A DNA stretch of 64,000 bases from Rhodoligotrophos defluvii (GCF_005281615.1 NZ_SZZM01000002.1:372001-436000), one strand, 5' to 3'; positions 51,622 through 60,723 are shown, counted from the stretch's first letter. Program-made: numbers and translations. The notes: generated by a model from the sequence alone, not told the origin.

Positions 51622-52860
51622 ATGGCTGGTGTCTATGTGCTTGGCGGCGCGCAGACGGATTTCGCGCGAAACTGGGCCCGCGAGGGCAAGTCGCTCTTCG
51701 ACATGATGGCTGAGACGATCGATGCCGGCCTGCTGGAGACGGATTTGCAGCCGGCCGATATCGGTGCCGCGCATATCGGCAATTTCGCCGCGGAGCTCTT
51801 TTGCGACCAGGGCCTGCTCGGCGGCTTCTTCGCGGCCATCAAACCGGAATTCGATGGGCTGCCGACCGCACGCCACGAGGCCGCCTGCGCATCGGGCAGC
51901 ATCGCCTTGCTCGCGGCGGCCGCGGAGATCGAGGCCGGACGGTACGACGTCGCCTGCGTGCTCGGTGTCGAATACATGCGCAACCTGCCAGGCTTGACCG
52001 GGGCCAAGCTTCTTGGCACCGCTTGCTGGCAGAGCCGGGAGGCCACCGAAGCCCAAGTGGTCTGGCCCGCGATGTTCAACCGGCTCATCGACGAATACGA
52101 CCGGCGCTATGGCATCCGCTATGACCATCTCGCCGCAATCGCGCGCAACAACTACGAGAATGCGAGAGTCAATCCCTATGCCCAGACCCGCCAATGGAAT
52201 TTCGGGAACAGGGCCTTCACGACGGACGATGAGGAAAACCCACCTGTCGTGGGGCGAGTGAGGCGGCAGGACTGCGGACAGATCACCGACGGGGCCGCGG
52301 TGGTTTTCCTGGCATCGCGGCGCTTCGCCGAAAGCTATTGCATACGGCACGGCAAGCGCCCCGATGTGCTCTCGCGAATCGAGGGTTGGGGCCATCGCAC
52401 GGCCACCATGCTGCTGAGCGACAAGTTCCGCGCGAGCGAAGGGCAGCCCTATGTCCTCCCCCATGTCAGGGGAACCTTCACCGACGCCTTCCGGCGGGCT
52501 GGATTGAGCGGCGTGGGCGATCTCGACCTCTTGGAGGTGCACGACTGCTTCTCGATGACCGAATACATGATCATCGACCACGCTGGCATCACGGCGCCAG
52601 GCGAGAGCTGGCGGGCGGTCGAAGATGGCTCCATCGCGAAGCGCGGGCGGATTCCCGTGAACCCGAGCGGTGGGCTGATCGGTCTCGGCCACCCGGTCGG
52701 TGCCACCGGTGTCCGAATGCTTCTCGATGTCCACAAGCAGGTGACCGGTACCGCCGGCCCCACCCAGGTCGAGGGCGCTCGCAGAGCTGCCACCCTCAAT
52801 ATCGGCGGAAGCGCAACAGCGTCGGTGTGTTTCGTCACGGGCAAGGTCGACGGCGGCTAG
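51622..52860 (+). CDS. Thiolase (acetyl-CoA acyltransferase, SCP-x-like)
   Basis: A 412-residue thiolase-fold protein. The active-site Cys is in HEAACASGSIAL, the second motif is EVHDCFSMTE, and the C-terminal NPSGGLIGLGHPVGATG carries the active His. MAGVYVLGGAQTDFARNW is the standard N-terminus, which sets the ATG at 51622; the longer frame would read through the operator. An additional NYENARVNPYAQTR segment is typical of the SCP-x/lipid-transfer group. No separate OB-fold (DUF35) partner is adjacent. The TAG stop lies in a dispersed repeat. Confidence 0.92.
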   Translation: MAGVYVLGGAQTDFARNWAREGKSLFDMMAETIDAGLLETDLQPADIGAAHIGNFAAELFCDQGLLGGFFAAIKPEFDGLPTARHEAACASGSIALLAAAAEIEAGRYDVACVLGVEYMRNLPGLTGAKLLGTACWQSREATEAQVVWPAMFNRLIDEYDRRYGIRYDHLAAIARNNYENARVNPYAQTRQWNFGNRAFTTDDEENPPVVGRVRRQDCGQITDGAAVVFLASRRFAESYCIRHGKRPDVLSRIEGWGHRTATMLLSDKFRASEGQPYVLPHVRGTFTDAFRRAGLSGVGDLDLLEVHDCFSMTEYMIIDHAGITAPGESWRAVEDGSIAKRGRIPVNPSGGLIGLGHPVGATGVRMLLDVHKQVTGTAGPTQVEGARRAATLNIGGSATASVCFVTGKVDGG

Positions 52861-52905
52861 AGCATTTCGAGCGAAATAGGAGCGGTTTGCGTGAAGCAAA
52901 TGAGG
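52858..52905. repeat. Dispersed Hyphomicrobiales-type repeat, short copy
   Basis: TAGAGCATTTCGAGCGAAAT, followed by GGAGCGGTTTGCGTGAAGC, matches the start of the repeat at 2859. As there, it begins on the TAG stop codon of the preceding gene. Its 3' arm is lost. Confidence 0.6.
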
Positions 52906-52912
52906 TCGATAA

Positions 52913-52932
52913 ATAAATAATCGTTCATTGAC
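52913..52932. promoter_or_regulatory. TetR-type operator, site C
   Basis: ATAAATAATCGTTCATTGAC, 73 bp ahead of the alpha/beta hydrolase start at 53006, matches sites A and B through the left half and core (ATAAA-N2-ATCGTT-CA); the right arm is less conserved. It would control the hydrolase and third TRAP operon. Confidence 0.55.
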
Positions 52933-53005
52933 TTTCACTCTACCCCGTGTATCACTTGTCCAAAACGGGGGCCACGAAGCCTCTTCGTCCTCTGGGGAGG
53001 AGACC

Positions 53006-53914
53006 ATGGCCAGCGAACAATCCCAGCACCTGAGAATGATGTACCGTTCGCTCGCGGACCGCTGCGCCGCGCATCCGGACATGGATCTCGAGACGATGCG
53101 GGATGTTTTCGAACGCCTTCACCAGGTCACGCCCGAGCCGGAAGCTGTGACCTATAAAGAGGACAATGCGAGCGGCGTGCCGGTTCTGTGGTGCATTCCC
53201 GACGACGGCGCATCCGACCGGGTCTTGATGCACAGCCACGGCGGCGGCTTCATGGTGCTGTCCATGCATACCGATCGGAAGCTCGCAGGCCATATCGCGA
53301 AGGCGGTCGGCATCCGCGCCCTGGTGCTTGATTTCAGGCTGGCGCCCAAGCATCCGTTCCCGGCACAGATAGAGGACGCCGTCACGGCCTATCGCTGGCT
53401 GCTGGACCAGGGGATAAGGCCCGAGCACATCGTCTCGGAGGGCCATTCGGCCGGCGGCAATCTCTGCACCAGTATGGTGCTGAAGCTTCGCCGGGAGGGT
53501 CTGCCCCTGCCGGCAGCGATCATGCCCACCTCGCCCTGGTACGACATGGAACTCAAGGGAGCGACGCTCGACAGCCTGGCCGATAAGGACGCGATCGTGC
53601 AGCGGCCGATCCTCGACGGCATGGTCGGCGCCTTCCTGGGCGACACGCCGCCAAACGACCCGCTGGCCAATCCGCTCCACGCCGATTTGACCGGATTGCC
53701 CCCGATCCTCATTCACACCGGCGAGCACGAGACCCTGCTGGACGATACCCACCGGTTTGCCGCACGGGCGCAACAGGCGGGCGTGGACGTCACCGTCCGG
53801 ATCGGACCGGAGATGCAGCACTCCTACATCTATCTTGCCGGCCGCGCCCCGGAAGCGGACGACGCCCTTGCGCATATGCGGCACTGGGTGCGGCCGAAGC
53901 TCGGCCTTTCGTAA
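53006..53914 (+). CDS. Alpha/beta hydrolase-3 (HSL-type esterase)
   Basis: A 302-residue hormone-sensitive-lipase-like esterase. It has the oxyanion motif HSHGGGFMVL, the nucleophile in GHSAGGNL, the Asp segment PPILIHTGEHETLLDD (Glu-His-Glu context) and the His in MQHSYIY. DFRLAPKHPFPAQIEDAVTAY is a strong family mark. It hydrolyses a carboxyl ester, probably an uptake or pathway substrate of the following TRAP system. GGGGAGGAG upstream fixes the ATG; the longer frame is not used. Confidence 0.93.
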   Translation: MASEQSQHLRMMYRSLADRCAAHPDMDLETMRDVFERLHQVTPEPEAVTYKEDNASGVPVLWCIPDDGASDRVLMHSHGGGFMVLSMHTDRKLAGHIAKAVGIRALVLDFRLAPKHPFPAQIEDAVTAYRWLLDQGIRPEHIVSEGHSAGGNLCTSMVLKLRREGLPLPAAIMPTSPWYDMELKGATLDSLADKDAIVQRPILDGMVGAFLGDTPPNDPLANPLHADLTGLPPILIHTGEHETLLDDTHRFAARAQQAGVDVTVRIGPEMQHSYIYLAGRAPEADDALAHMRHWVRPKLGLS

Positions 53915-53937
53915 GATAACAATTGGGAGGATGAAGG

Positions 53938-55059
53938 ATGAAGCTGTGGGTTGGCGCTTTGGCGGGCGCCGGGCTGGCCGCGGCAGTTGCGGCCGCATCT
54001 CCTGCCAAGGCAGAGGAATTGCGGATCGTCATTGGCCTGCCGGGCGACTACGCGCTGGTGCACGCCATGCAGAAATTCGCCGACCAGGTGGAACGGCGCA
54101 CCGACGGCGCTTACACCGGCAAGGTCTATGCCGGCTCGCTCCTGACCTTTGCGGAGACCATGAGCGGCGTGCGCGACGGCATTGCCGCAATCGGTTTCGT
54201 GCCGACGGGATATCATCGCGCGGAGTTCCCGAACTCCAACCTCGTGGTCGACCTTGCGACCGCGACGAACGACCCGGTCGTCATGGCCGGAGCGGCCAAC
54301 GAGTTCATGTTCGCCTGCAAGCCTTGCCTTGCGGAATATGCCGCACAGAACCAGGTTTTCCTCGGACTTGCGGTCATCGGCCCCTATTACCTCGCCTCTA
54401 AGCAGAAGGTTCAGGTGCCTGCCGACTTCAAGGGCCGAAAGTATCGCGGCTTCGGCCCCTACGGCCGCTGGGCCGCCGCCATGGGGGCCACCGCCGTCGC
54501 GACCGTCACCGCCAATGATGTTTACGAGGCGATCAGCCAAGGCCATCTCGACGGCAACATCCACACGGTCGACGCGCTGAAGACCATGTCGCTGGGCGAC
54601 GTCACCGATTACCTGCTGAACGAGCCGGTCGGGCTCTACAATGGCAATTCCATGTTCAACCTGAACCGCGAGGTCTGGGACGGGCTCAGCGCCGAGCAGA
54701 AGCGCCAATTCCTGCTGGCGGCTGGCGAGGCCAGTGCTTATGCGACCGTGGCCTACTACGCCGAAAACATGGCGCATCTGAACAACGCGGCATCCCTAGG
54801 CGTGCAAGTCATCGAGCCCTCGCCGGAACTGAGGGCCGCCTCGCAAAAGTTCCGCCAGGAAGACCTCACCACCGTGGCCAAGCTCAATCGCGAGCAATAT
54901 GGCATCGCCGATGCCGAGGCCCAGGTGCAGGAGCTGCTGCGGCTCGTCGCCAAGTGGGAGACGCTCGCCTCCAAGGTCGATCGCAGCGACGCGAAGGCGG
55001 TGGGCGAGCTCTATAACCGGGAAATCTTCAGCAAGGTCGATCCGTCGGTTCTCGACTGA
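53938..55059 (+). CDS. dctP: TRAP solute-binding protein, third system
   Basis: A 373-residue periplasmic protein. Its signal peptide (VGALAGAGLAAAVAAASPAKA) is followed by a DctP fold: VIGLPGDYALVHAMQKFADQ, GFVPTGYHRAEFPNSNL, KGRKYRGFGPYGRWAAAMG and EAISQGHLDGNIHT. Like the tandem pair at 33-35 kb it has a C-x-x-C (Cys127 and Cys130, ACKPCLAEYAAQNQ), and it shares their YAAQNQV and GRWA motifs. It therefore belongs to the same subfamily. It starts the permease operon, 23 bp after the esterase gene. Confidence 0.94.
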   Translation: MKLWVGALAGAGLAAAVAAASPAKAEELRIVIGLPGDYALVHAMQKFADQVERRTDGAYTGKVYAGSLLTFAETMSGVRDGIAAIGFVPTGYHRAEFPNSNLVVDLATATNDPVVMAGAANEFMFACKPCLAEYAAQNQVFLGLAVIGPYYLASKQKVQVPADFKGRKYRGFGPYGRWAAAMGATAVATVTANDVYEAISQGHLDGNIHTVDALKTMSLGDVTDYLLNEPVGLYNGNSMFNLNREVWDGLSAEQKRQFLLAAGEASAYATVAYYAENMAHLNNAASLGVQVIEPSPELRAASQKFRQEDLTTVAKLNREQYGIADAEAQVQELLRLVAKWETLASKVDRSDAKAVGELYNREIFSKVDPSVLD

Positions 55060-55094
55060 ACCGTCGCCAGTTCGCCCGAGGGGAGGATCGCAGC

Positions 55095-55634
55095 ATGCGC
55101 CGCCTGGGACGGCTCTTGGCCGGCATGGTGACCGCCGCGACCGTGATCGGCGCGGTCGCCGTGGTCCTCATGATGCTCCAGATCGTGGCCGATGTGGTCG
55201 TGCGCGTGGGCCTCAACTGGCGCCTGCCGATCACCACCATCATCGTCGCCAATTACTACATGGTGATTGTCACCTATCTTCCCCTTGCGCTGGCCGAGAA
55301 GCTCAACCGAAACATTTCGGTCGAGATCCTATTCAACCACCTGTCGGCAAGATGGCAGCACGCGCTGGGCGCCGGCGTGCTCCTCTTCTCCGGCGCCGTC
55401 TCGGCAGGTCTCGCCTGGCAACTGTGGGTGGAGGCCATGAAGAAATACCGGATCGGCGCCTTCATCGTGGAGCACGAGCTCTCTGCCCCGATCTGGCCGT
55501 CCTATTTCGCCCTGCCCTTAGGATTTGGGCTGCTCTCGCTCCTGCTGTTCTACCGCTTCGCCTGCTCCATCGCCGGCCTGTCCAGCGGCTTGGGCGAGGA
55601 GCAGCCAGGGCGCGAACGCGCTGCACCGGAGTAA
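55095..55634 (+). CDS. dctQ: TRAP transporter small permease subunit
   Basis: A 179-residue four-helix DctQ protein: ATVIGAVAVVLMMLQIVADVVV, ITTIIVANYYMVIVTYLPLALAEKLNRNISVEIL, VLLFSGAVSAGLAWQLWVEAM and YFALPLGFGLLSLLLFYRF. It shares NYYMV and LPLALAE with the DctQ at 35259. GGGGAGGA precedes the ATG. Confidence 0.93.
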   Translation: MRRLGRLLAGMVTAATVIGAVAVVLMMLQIVADVVVRVGLNWRLPITTIIVANYYMVIVTYLPLALAEKLNRNISVEILFNHLSARWQHALGAGVLLFSGAVSAGLAWQLWVEAMKKYRIGAFIVEHELSAPIWPSYFALPLGFGLLSLLLFYRFACSIAGLSSGLGEEQPGRERAAPE

Positions 55635-55640
55635 CCGGCC

Positions 55641-56948
55641 ATGCAAGGTGAAATGCTCGGCCTGCTTGGCCTTGCTGCTTTGTTGGCGCTGCTCCTGCTG
55701 CGGGTGCCGATCGGCATCAGCCTGATCAGCGTCTCCTTTGCGGGCATGTGGATGCTGATCGGGCCGCGTGCCGCCTGGGGCCTGATCTCCGCGGTGCCTT
55801 ACGAGTTCTCCGCAAAATGGACGCTGTCCTCGGTGCCCATGTTCCTGCTCATGGGCTACGTCTGCTATTATGCCGGGCTCACCAAAGGGCTGTTCGAGGC
55901 TTGCCGAAGCTGGCTCGCGCGCCTGCCCGGCGGTCTGGCCATCGCCTCGGTCTTCGGCGGCGCGGGATTTGCCGCGGTCACCGGCTCCAGCATTGCCTGT
56001 GCCGCGGCCATGGGCCGGATCGCGATACCGGAAATGCTCGCGCGGAAATATGACCCGGCTCTCGCGACGGGCACGCTGGCCGCCGCCGGCACCCTCGGCG
56101 CGCTTATACCGCCGAGCATTTTGCTGATCCTGTTCGGCGTGTTTGCGGAAGTCTCCATCAGCAAGCTCTTTATGGGCGGGCTGGGCATGGGCTTGCTGAC
56201 CACGGCGCTCTATGTGGCGACGATTTGGGTCAAGGCCACGCTCAATCCCGGCCTCGCGCCGCGCATGGCCGAAGCGCCTGTTCTGGCCGAACGGCTGGAG
56301 CATCTCCGGGAGACATGGCCGATCCTGCTCCTGCTGGTCGTGGTCATCGGCGGCATGTTCGCGGGACTGTTCACCGCGACCGAAGCCGGTGCGGTGGGCG
56401 CGCTCGCCGCGATCATCATTGCCTATGTCCGACGGGCGCTGTCACCGCGGACGATGTGGTCTTCCCTCGTGGAGACGCTGACGACCACCGGTGCGCTGTT
56501 CCTGATCGCGGTCGGCGCCAATATGCTGTCGCGTTTCCTGGCCATCTCCGGCGCAGCCGACCTCATCGCCGGCACGGTGGTTGGCCTGCAGGCGGATCCG
56601 CTCGCCCTGCTGGTCGGGATTGCGGCGCTCTACCTGCTGCTGGGCATGTTTCTCGACCCGCTGGGTGCCATGCTCCTCACATTGCCCATCCTCCTTCCGG
56701 TGCTCAGGGAAAGCCATATCGATCTCGTCTGGTTCGGCGTATTCCTGGCCAAGCTCCTGGAAGTGGGCATGATCACGCCACCGGTCGGCATGAATGTGTT
56801 CGTGATCAAGAGCGTGGTCGGCCAGACGATCAGCCTCGGCACTATATACCGGGGAATCGTCGCATTTCTCATCGCGGATGCCGTCGCCTTGGCGCTCGTG
56901 ATCGCCCTGCCGAGTCTCGTCACGTTCCTGCCCGGACTGATCGAATAA
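55641..56948 (+). CDS. dctM: TRAP transporter large permease subunit
   Basis: A 435-residue DctM of normal length, very similar to that at 35816: LLRVPIGISLISVSFAGMWM, KWTLSSVPMFLLMGYVCYYAG, GSSIACAAAMGRIAIPEM, AAAGTLGALIPPSILLI, FTATEAGAVGALAAI and ITPPVGMNVFVIKSV. It starts 6 nt after the DctQ stop and ends the operon. Convergent with the DUF4010 gene. Confidence 0.95.
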   Translation: MQGEMLGLLGLAALLALLLLRVPIGISLISVSFAGMWMLIGPRAAWGLISAVPYEFSAKWTLSSVPMFLLMGYVCYYAGLTKGLFEACRSWLARLPGGLAIASVFGGAGFAAVTGSSIACAAAMGRIAIPEMLARKYDPALATGTLAAAGTLGALIPPSILLILFGVFAEVSISKLFMGGLGMGLLTTALYVATIWVKATLNPGLAPRMAEAPVLAERLEHLRETWPILLLLVVVIGGMFAGLFTATEAGAVGALAAIIIAYVRRALSPRTMWSSLVETLTTTGALFLIAVGANMLSRFLAISGAADLIAGTVVGLQADPLALLVGIAALYLLLGMFLDPLGAMLLTLPILLPVLRESHIDLVWFGVFLAKLLEVGMITPPVGMNVFVIKSVVGQTISLGTIYRGIVAFLIADAVALALVIALPSLVTFLPGLIE

Positions 56949-56957
56949 ATCTCCGGA

Positions 56958-58226
56958 TCAGAACAAGACGAGAGCCGCCAACGCACCGCTGGCGAGCAGC
57001 GCCAGCACCGTCGAGACGGCAATGATCAGGCCGTAACGCCTGGAGCCCAGTAGAAAGCTGAGAGCCGCCTTGCCCACCATGTTTGCCCCCACCGCAAGCA
57101 AGGCTGCGAAATGCAAGGTCGCGCCCGACCCCGCCGCGCTCTCCAGGCGGCTGAGCGAGATGATGACGGCGTCGATATCGACAAGGCCCATGATGCCCGA
57201 GGCGAGAAGAGTGCCGCGTTGGCCGAGCAAACTTGTCGCCACCCGCGCGATGAACATGGCAATCGCGAGCAGCGCCGTCAGCTGCAGCACGGACAGCAGG
57301 CGGAATGGATTGCCCGGCTCGGCGGCCGTGCTCTGCGCTTCGCCGCCCTTCACGCTCAAATAGGCTGCACATGCCGCAAGCACGACGGCGCCCAGCCCGA
57401 GTATGGGGGCGAGCACGGCCAGGGATGCTGGGATCAGCACGGCAAGCAGCACGATCGCCCGCAGGGCTGAGACCGTGCTCGCCGCCAAGGCGCCGGCGGC
57501 AATGACCCGGATATTCTCATTTCCAACCGATTGGCGGGCGGAGTTCAGCGCCACCGCGGTTGATGACGCAAGCCCACCCGCCAGGCCGGCAATGAGCGGA
57601 CCGCGCGTGCTGCCGAAGATCTTCACGCAGATGTACCCGGCATAGGAAACGCCAGCGAGCACGACGGCAAAGATCCAGATCTCCCGCGGGTTGATCGCGT
57701 CCATAGGACCGATCGGCCGGTCCGGCAGCAACGGCAGCACGACGAAGGCCATGGCGAGGAGCAGAATGGCCGACCGGAGCTCTCGCCACTCCATTCTGGC
57801 GACCAGGCTGTGCAGCAATTCCCGGCTGGCCAGCAGACCTGTAAGCAGGATGGCCACGGCTGCGGTGGTCGCCATATCGCCCAGCACGGCCATCGCACCC
57901 AGCAACAAGGTGACCTGGCTCACGATCACGGCGGTCACGCTGAATTCGTGCTGCTCGGCCGCCTCCCTCCACTTGAACGCGCCGAACACGGCCGAATGGG
58001 CTACGAAAACCAAGCCGATAAGCAGAATCCCCCCGGCGCCCGCCCCGAATTGCTGCGCAACGGCCGCCGTGCTGCCGCCGAGCAAGCCGGCGATCCCGAA
58101 GGTGCGGATGCCGGCGGTGCGTGAGCCGGGCGGCTCCGTACGCTCGCGCCAATGCCGCTCGGTGCCGATCAGCAGACCGACGGCCAAGGCCAGGCCGAGC
58201 CGGAACAGCAGATCAGCCGGTTCCAT
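56958..58226 (-). CDS. DUF4010/MgtC-like membrane protein
   Basis: A 422-residue membrane protein with about 12 hydrophobic segments. The N-terminus is MgtC/SapB-like (LALAVGLLIGTERHWRER and GIRTFGIAGLLGG). The C-terminal half has the DUF4010 marks YAGYICVKIFGSTRGPLIAG, GGLASSTAVALNSARQS and GIMGLVDIDAVIISL. The role of this family is not established; transport or membrane stress functions are suggested for relatives. The ATG at 58226 gives the family N-terminus, and the longer frame upstream is excluded. Confidence 0.88.
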   Translation of the reverse strand: MEPADLLFRLGLALAVGLLIGTERHWRERTEPPGSRTAGIRTFGIAGLLGGSTAAVAQQFGAGAGGILLIGLVFVAHSAVFGAFKWREAAEQHEFSVTAVIVSQVTLLLGAMAVLGDMATTAAVAILLTGLLASRELLHSLVARMEWRELRSAILLLAMAFVVLPLLPDRPIGPMDAINPREIWIFAVVLAGVSYAGYICVKIFGSTRGPLIAGLAGGLASSTAVALNSARQSVGNENIRVIAAGALAASTVSALRAIVLLAVLIPASLAVLAPILGLGAVVLAACAAYLSVKGGEAQSTAAEPGNPFRLLSVLQLTALLAIAMFIARVATSLLGQRGTLLASGIMGLVDIDAVIISLSRLESAAGSGATLHFAALLAVGANMVGKAALSFLLGSRRYGLIIAVSTVLALLASGALAALVLF

Positions 58227-58344
58227 GGCAGGCAAGCATCTGATCGGCCGAATTTCGGCCGGGTGACATAGGCATTTGCGCAGTGACCCCCGCATTGGGC
58301 TGGCGGTTTTGAGCGTTTGCGACGCAAACGTCTCTCTTTCCAGT

Positions 58345-59208
58345 CTACCGTGCAAATCTCCTTGCCCCAACAACACACAGGACGACTGCTGCCGTGACGA
58401 TGAGCATGGTTGCGCTGACCTGCTCATGCAGCAAGGTCGCAGCGAGGGCCAGACCGAAAAAGGGCTGCAGCAGCTGCAGCTGGCCGACGGCGGCGATCCC
58501 GCCCTGCGCAAGTCCCCGGTACCAGAACACGAAGCCGATTAGCATGCTGAAAAGCGAGACATAGGTGAGCCCGACCCACGCAGCCCCGCCTATACGGCTC
58601 AGCGATGACGGGATGGTGATCGCTGTGAGCACCAACATGATCGGCAAGGACAGGACGAGCGCCCAGGAGATCACCTGCCAACCGCCCAGCTTGCGCGACA
58701 GCTTCGCCCCTTCGGCATAGCCCAGTCCACATACGATGATCGCGGCCAGCATCAAAAGGTCTCCGACCGGTGAGACCGAAAAGCCTTGCGATATCGCGAA
58801 GCCAGCAACGAGGGCGCTGCCCAGGCACGAGAAAAGCCAAAAGGCTGGCCGAGGACGCTCGCCGCCGCGCAGTACGCCGAAGACCGCCGTCGCCAGCGGC
58901 AACAGGCCGATGAAGACGATGGAATGAGCCGATGTTATGTGTTCGAGCGCCAATGCGGTCAGCAACGGGAAGCCCACCACGACGCCCAAGGCCACGATGG
59001 CCAGTGACACCAGATCGCCGCGCTCGGGATGTCTCTCGCGGAAGATCACCAGGAGCACGAGAGCCAGGAGCCCGGCTATGGCCGCGCGCGCGACGGTCAG
59101 AAAGACGGGGTCGAGATCCATCACCGCCACCCGGGTCGCCGGCAGCGATCCACTGAATATCAGGACGCCCAGGAATCCATTGATCCAGCCACGCGCTGTC
59201 TTGTCCAC
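58345..59208 (-). CDS. DMT-family (EamA-type) transporter
   Basis: A 287-residue protein with ten hydrophobic segments and two EamA repeats: GFLGVLIFSGSLPATRVAVMDLDPVF and HSIVFIGLLPLATAVFGVLRGGE in the first, and WVGLTYVSLFSMLIGFVFWYRGLAQGG with LLQPFFGLALAATLLHEQ in the second. It exports a small metabolite, often an amino acid, though the substrate is unknown. The start is GTG at 59208. It diverges from a MocR regulator, a common pairing in which MocR controls the exporter. Confidence 0.93.
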   Translation of the reverse strand: MDKTARGWINGFLGVLIFSGSLPATRVAVMDLDPVFLTVARAAIAGLLALVLLVIFRERHPERGDLVSLAIVALGVVVGFPLLTALALEHITSAHSIVFIGLLPLATAVFGVLRGGERPRPAFWLFSCLGSALVAGFAISQGFSVSPVGDLLMLAAIIVCGLGYAEGAKLSRKLGGWQVISWALVLSLPIMLVLTAITIPSSLSRIGGAAWVGLTYVSLFSMLIGFVFWYRGLAQGGIAAVGQLQLLQPFFGLALAATLLHEQVSATMLIVTAAVVLCVVGARRFAR

Positions 59209-59278
59209 CGCACATACTCCGCCTGTTCTGCCACGCGGTTATCAGCGGAAGGGGCTGGTTTCGCCAGATACAATGCAA

Positions 59279-59298
59279 TACAGTTCGCCCTTACTGTT
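59279..59298. promoter_or_regulatory. Inverted repeat ahead of the second MocR gene
   Basis: ACAGT (59280-59284) and ACTGT (59293-59297) are complementary arms separated by 8 bp, just before the MocR gene; the outer bases TA pair too. It is a possible operator for the DMT/MocR divergent promoters. It also argues against the ATG at 59299 as a start. Confidence 0.35.
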
Positions 59299-59319
59299 AT
59301 GGCATCGGCAGCAGTACGG

Positions 59320-60723
59320 ATGACAGAGCGCAGCGATATAGGCGAACGGACGGGCACGTTGGCCGATGCCGTCATGACGCGAATCCGCGAGCGGATTGCG
59401 GCACGCAGCCTGACGCCGGGCGCGAAGCTGCCGTCGATCCGATCCTTTGCCAAGACCATGCAGGTCTCCACGTCCACCGTTGTGGAAGCCTATGACCGGC
59501 TGGTGGCGGAAGGCGTCATCCGCTCGCGGCCCGGGTCCGGCTTTTACGTCTCCAGTCCCCTTGCACCGCTCTCGCTGACCGAGGTTGGCCCCAGGCTGGA
59601 TCGGGAAATCGATCCGCTTTGGGTATCCCGCCAGTCGTTGGCGGCGGAGGACGATGTCCTCAAACCCGGCTGCGGCTGGCTCCCAGCCTCATGGATGCCG
59701 GAGGCGGGCATACGCCGGGCATTGCGGGCCTTGGCACGCGCCGATGATGCATCGCTCAGCGACTATGGAACGCCGCTCGGGCTCGCCCCCCTGCGCCAGC
59801 TTCTGGCCCGGCGCATCGCCGAGCATAGCGTCGAGGCATCGCCCGATCAGATCATGCTGACGGAATCGGGCACGCAGGCGGTCGACCTCCTGTGCCGGTT
59901 CCTGCTCGAACCCGGCGACACGGTATTGGTCGATGACCCCTGCTACTTCAACTTTCATGCACTGCTGCGGGCGCACAGGGCCAATATCGTCGGCGTTCCC
60001 TACACGCCCACGGGACCGGACATCGATCTGTTTGCGCGGGCGCTGACGGAGCACCGGCCACGCCTCTACATCACCAACGCGGCGCTCCACAACCCGACGG
60101 GCGCGACACTGTCCCCGGTGACCGCTCATCGTCTCTTGAAGCTCGCCGATCAGTCGGGGCTCACCATAATCGAGGACGACATCTTCGCCGATTTCGAGCA
60201 TACGCCCGCGCCGCGATTGGCGGCTTTCGATGGCCTTCAGCGCGTCGTCCAGATCGGCAGCTTTTCGAAGACGCTCTCCGCATCGGTGCGCTGTGGCTAC
60301 ATCGCCGCGCCACGGGACTGGATCGAGGACCTCATCGATCTCAAGATCGCGACCTCTTTCGGCGGCGGCCGCCTCTCGGCGGAGCTGGTGCTGACGCTGC
60401 TCAAGGACGGAAGCTACCGCAAGCATATGGAAGCGCTGCGGCTACGCCTGTCGCGCGCGATGAGCGATGCGATCGGCCGGCTGGCGGCGCTCGGGATTAC
60501 GCCTTGGATCGAGCCGAAAGCAGGCATGTTCCTGTGGTGCATGTTGCCCGAGGGTGCGGATGCGGCCGAGATCGCGCGCCGTGCGCTGGCGGCGAACATC
60601 GTGCTGGCGCCTGGCAATGCGTTCAGCCTCTCGCGGACCGCCAACCGCTTCATGCGCTTCAACATCGCGCGGTCCGACGACGAACGCTTGTTCGAGGTGC
60701 TCGCAATGGCGATAAGGCGCTGA
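59320..60723 (+). CDS. MocR-type regulator (GntR HTH plus aminotransferase domain)
   Basis: A 467-residue fusion protein. The GntR winged helix (about 12-75; LADAVMTRIRERIAARSL, LPSIRSFAKTMQVSTSTVVEAYDRL) precedes a fold-type I PLP domain with YGTPLGLAPLRQLLARRI, LTESGTQAVDLL, IIEDDIFADFEH and the PLP-lysine segment GSFSKTLSASVRCGYIA. The ATG at 59320 is used; an in-frame ATG at 59299 overlaps an inverted repeat. It probably controls the divergent DMT exporter in response to an amine or PLP. Confidence 0.93.
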   Translation: MTERSDIGERTGTLADAVMTRIRERIAARSLTPGAKLPSIRSFAKTMQVSTSTVVEAYDRLVAEGVIRSRPGSGFYVSSPLAPLSLTEVGPRLDREIDPLWVSRQSLAAEDDVLKPGCGWLPASWMPEAGIRRALRALARADDASLSDYGTPLGLAPLRQLLARRIAEHSVEASPDQIMLTESGTQAVDLLCRFLLEPGDTVLVDDPCYFNFHALLRAHRANIVGVPYTPTGPDIDLFARALTEHRPRLYITNAALHNPTGATLSPVTAHRLLKLADQSGLTIIEDDIFADFEHTPAPRLAAFDGLQRVVQIGSFSKTLSASVRCGYIAAPRDWIEDLIDLKIATSFGGGRLSAELVLTLLKDGSYRKHMEALRLRLSRAMSDAIGRLAALGITPWIEPKAGMFLWCMLPEGADAAEIARRALAANIVLAPGNAFSLSRTANRFMRFNIARSDDERLFEVLAMAIRR

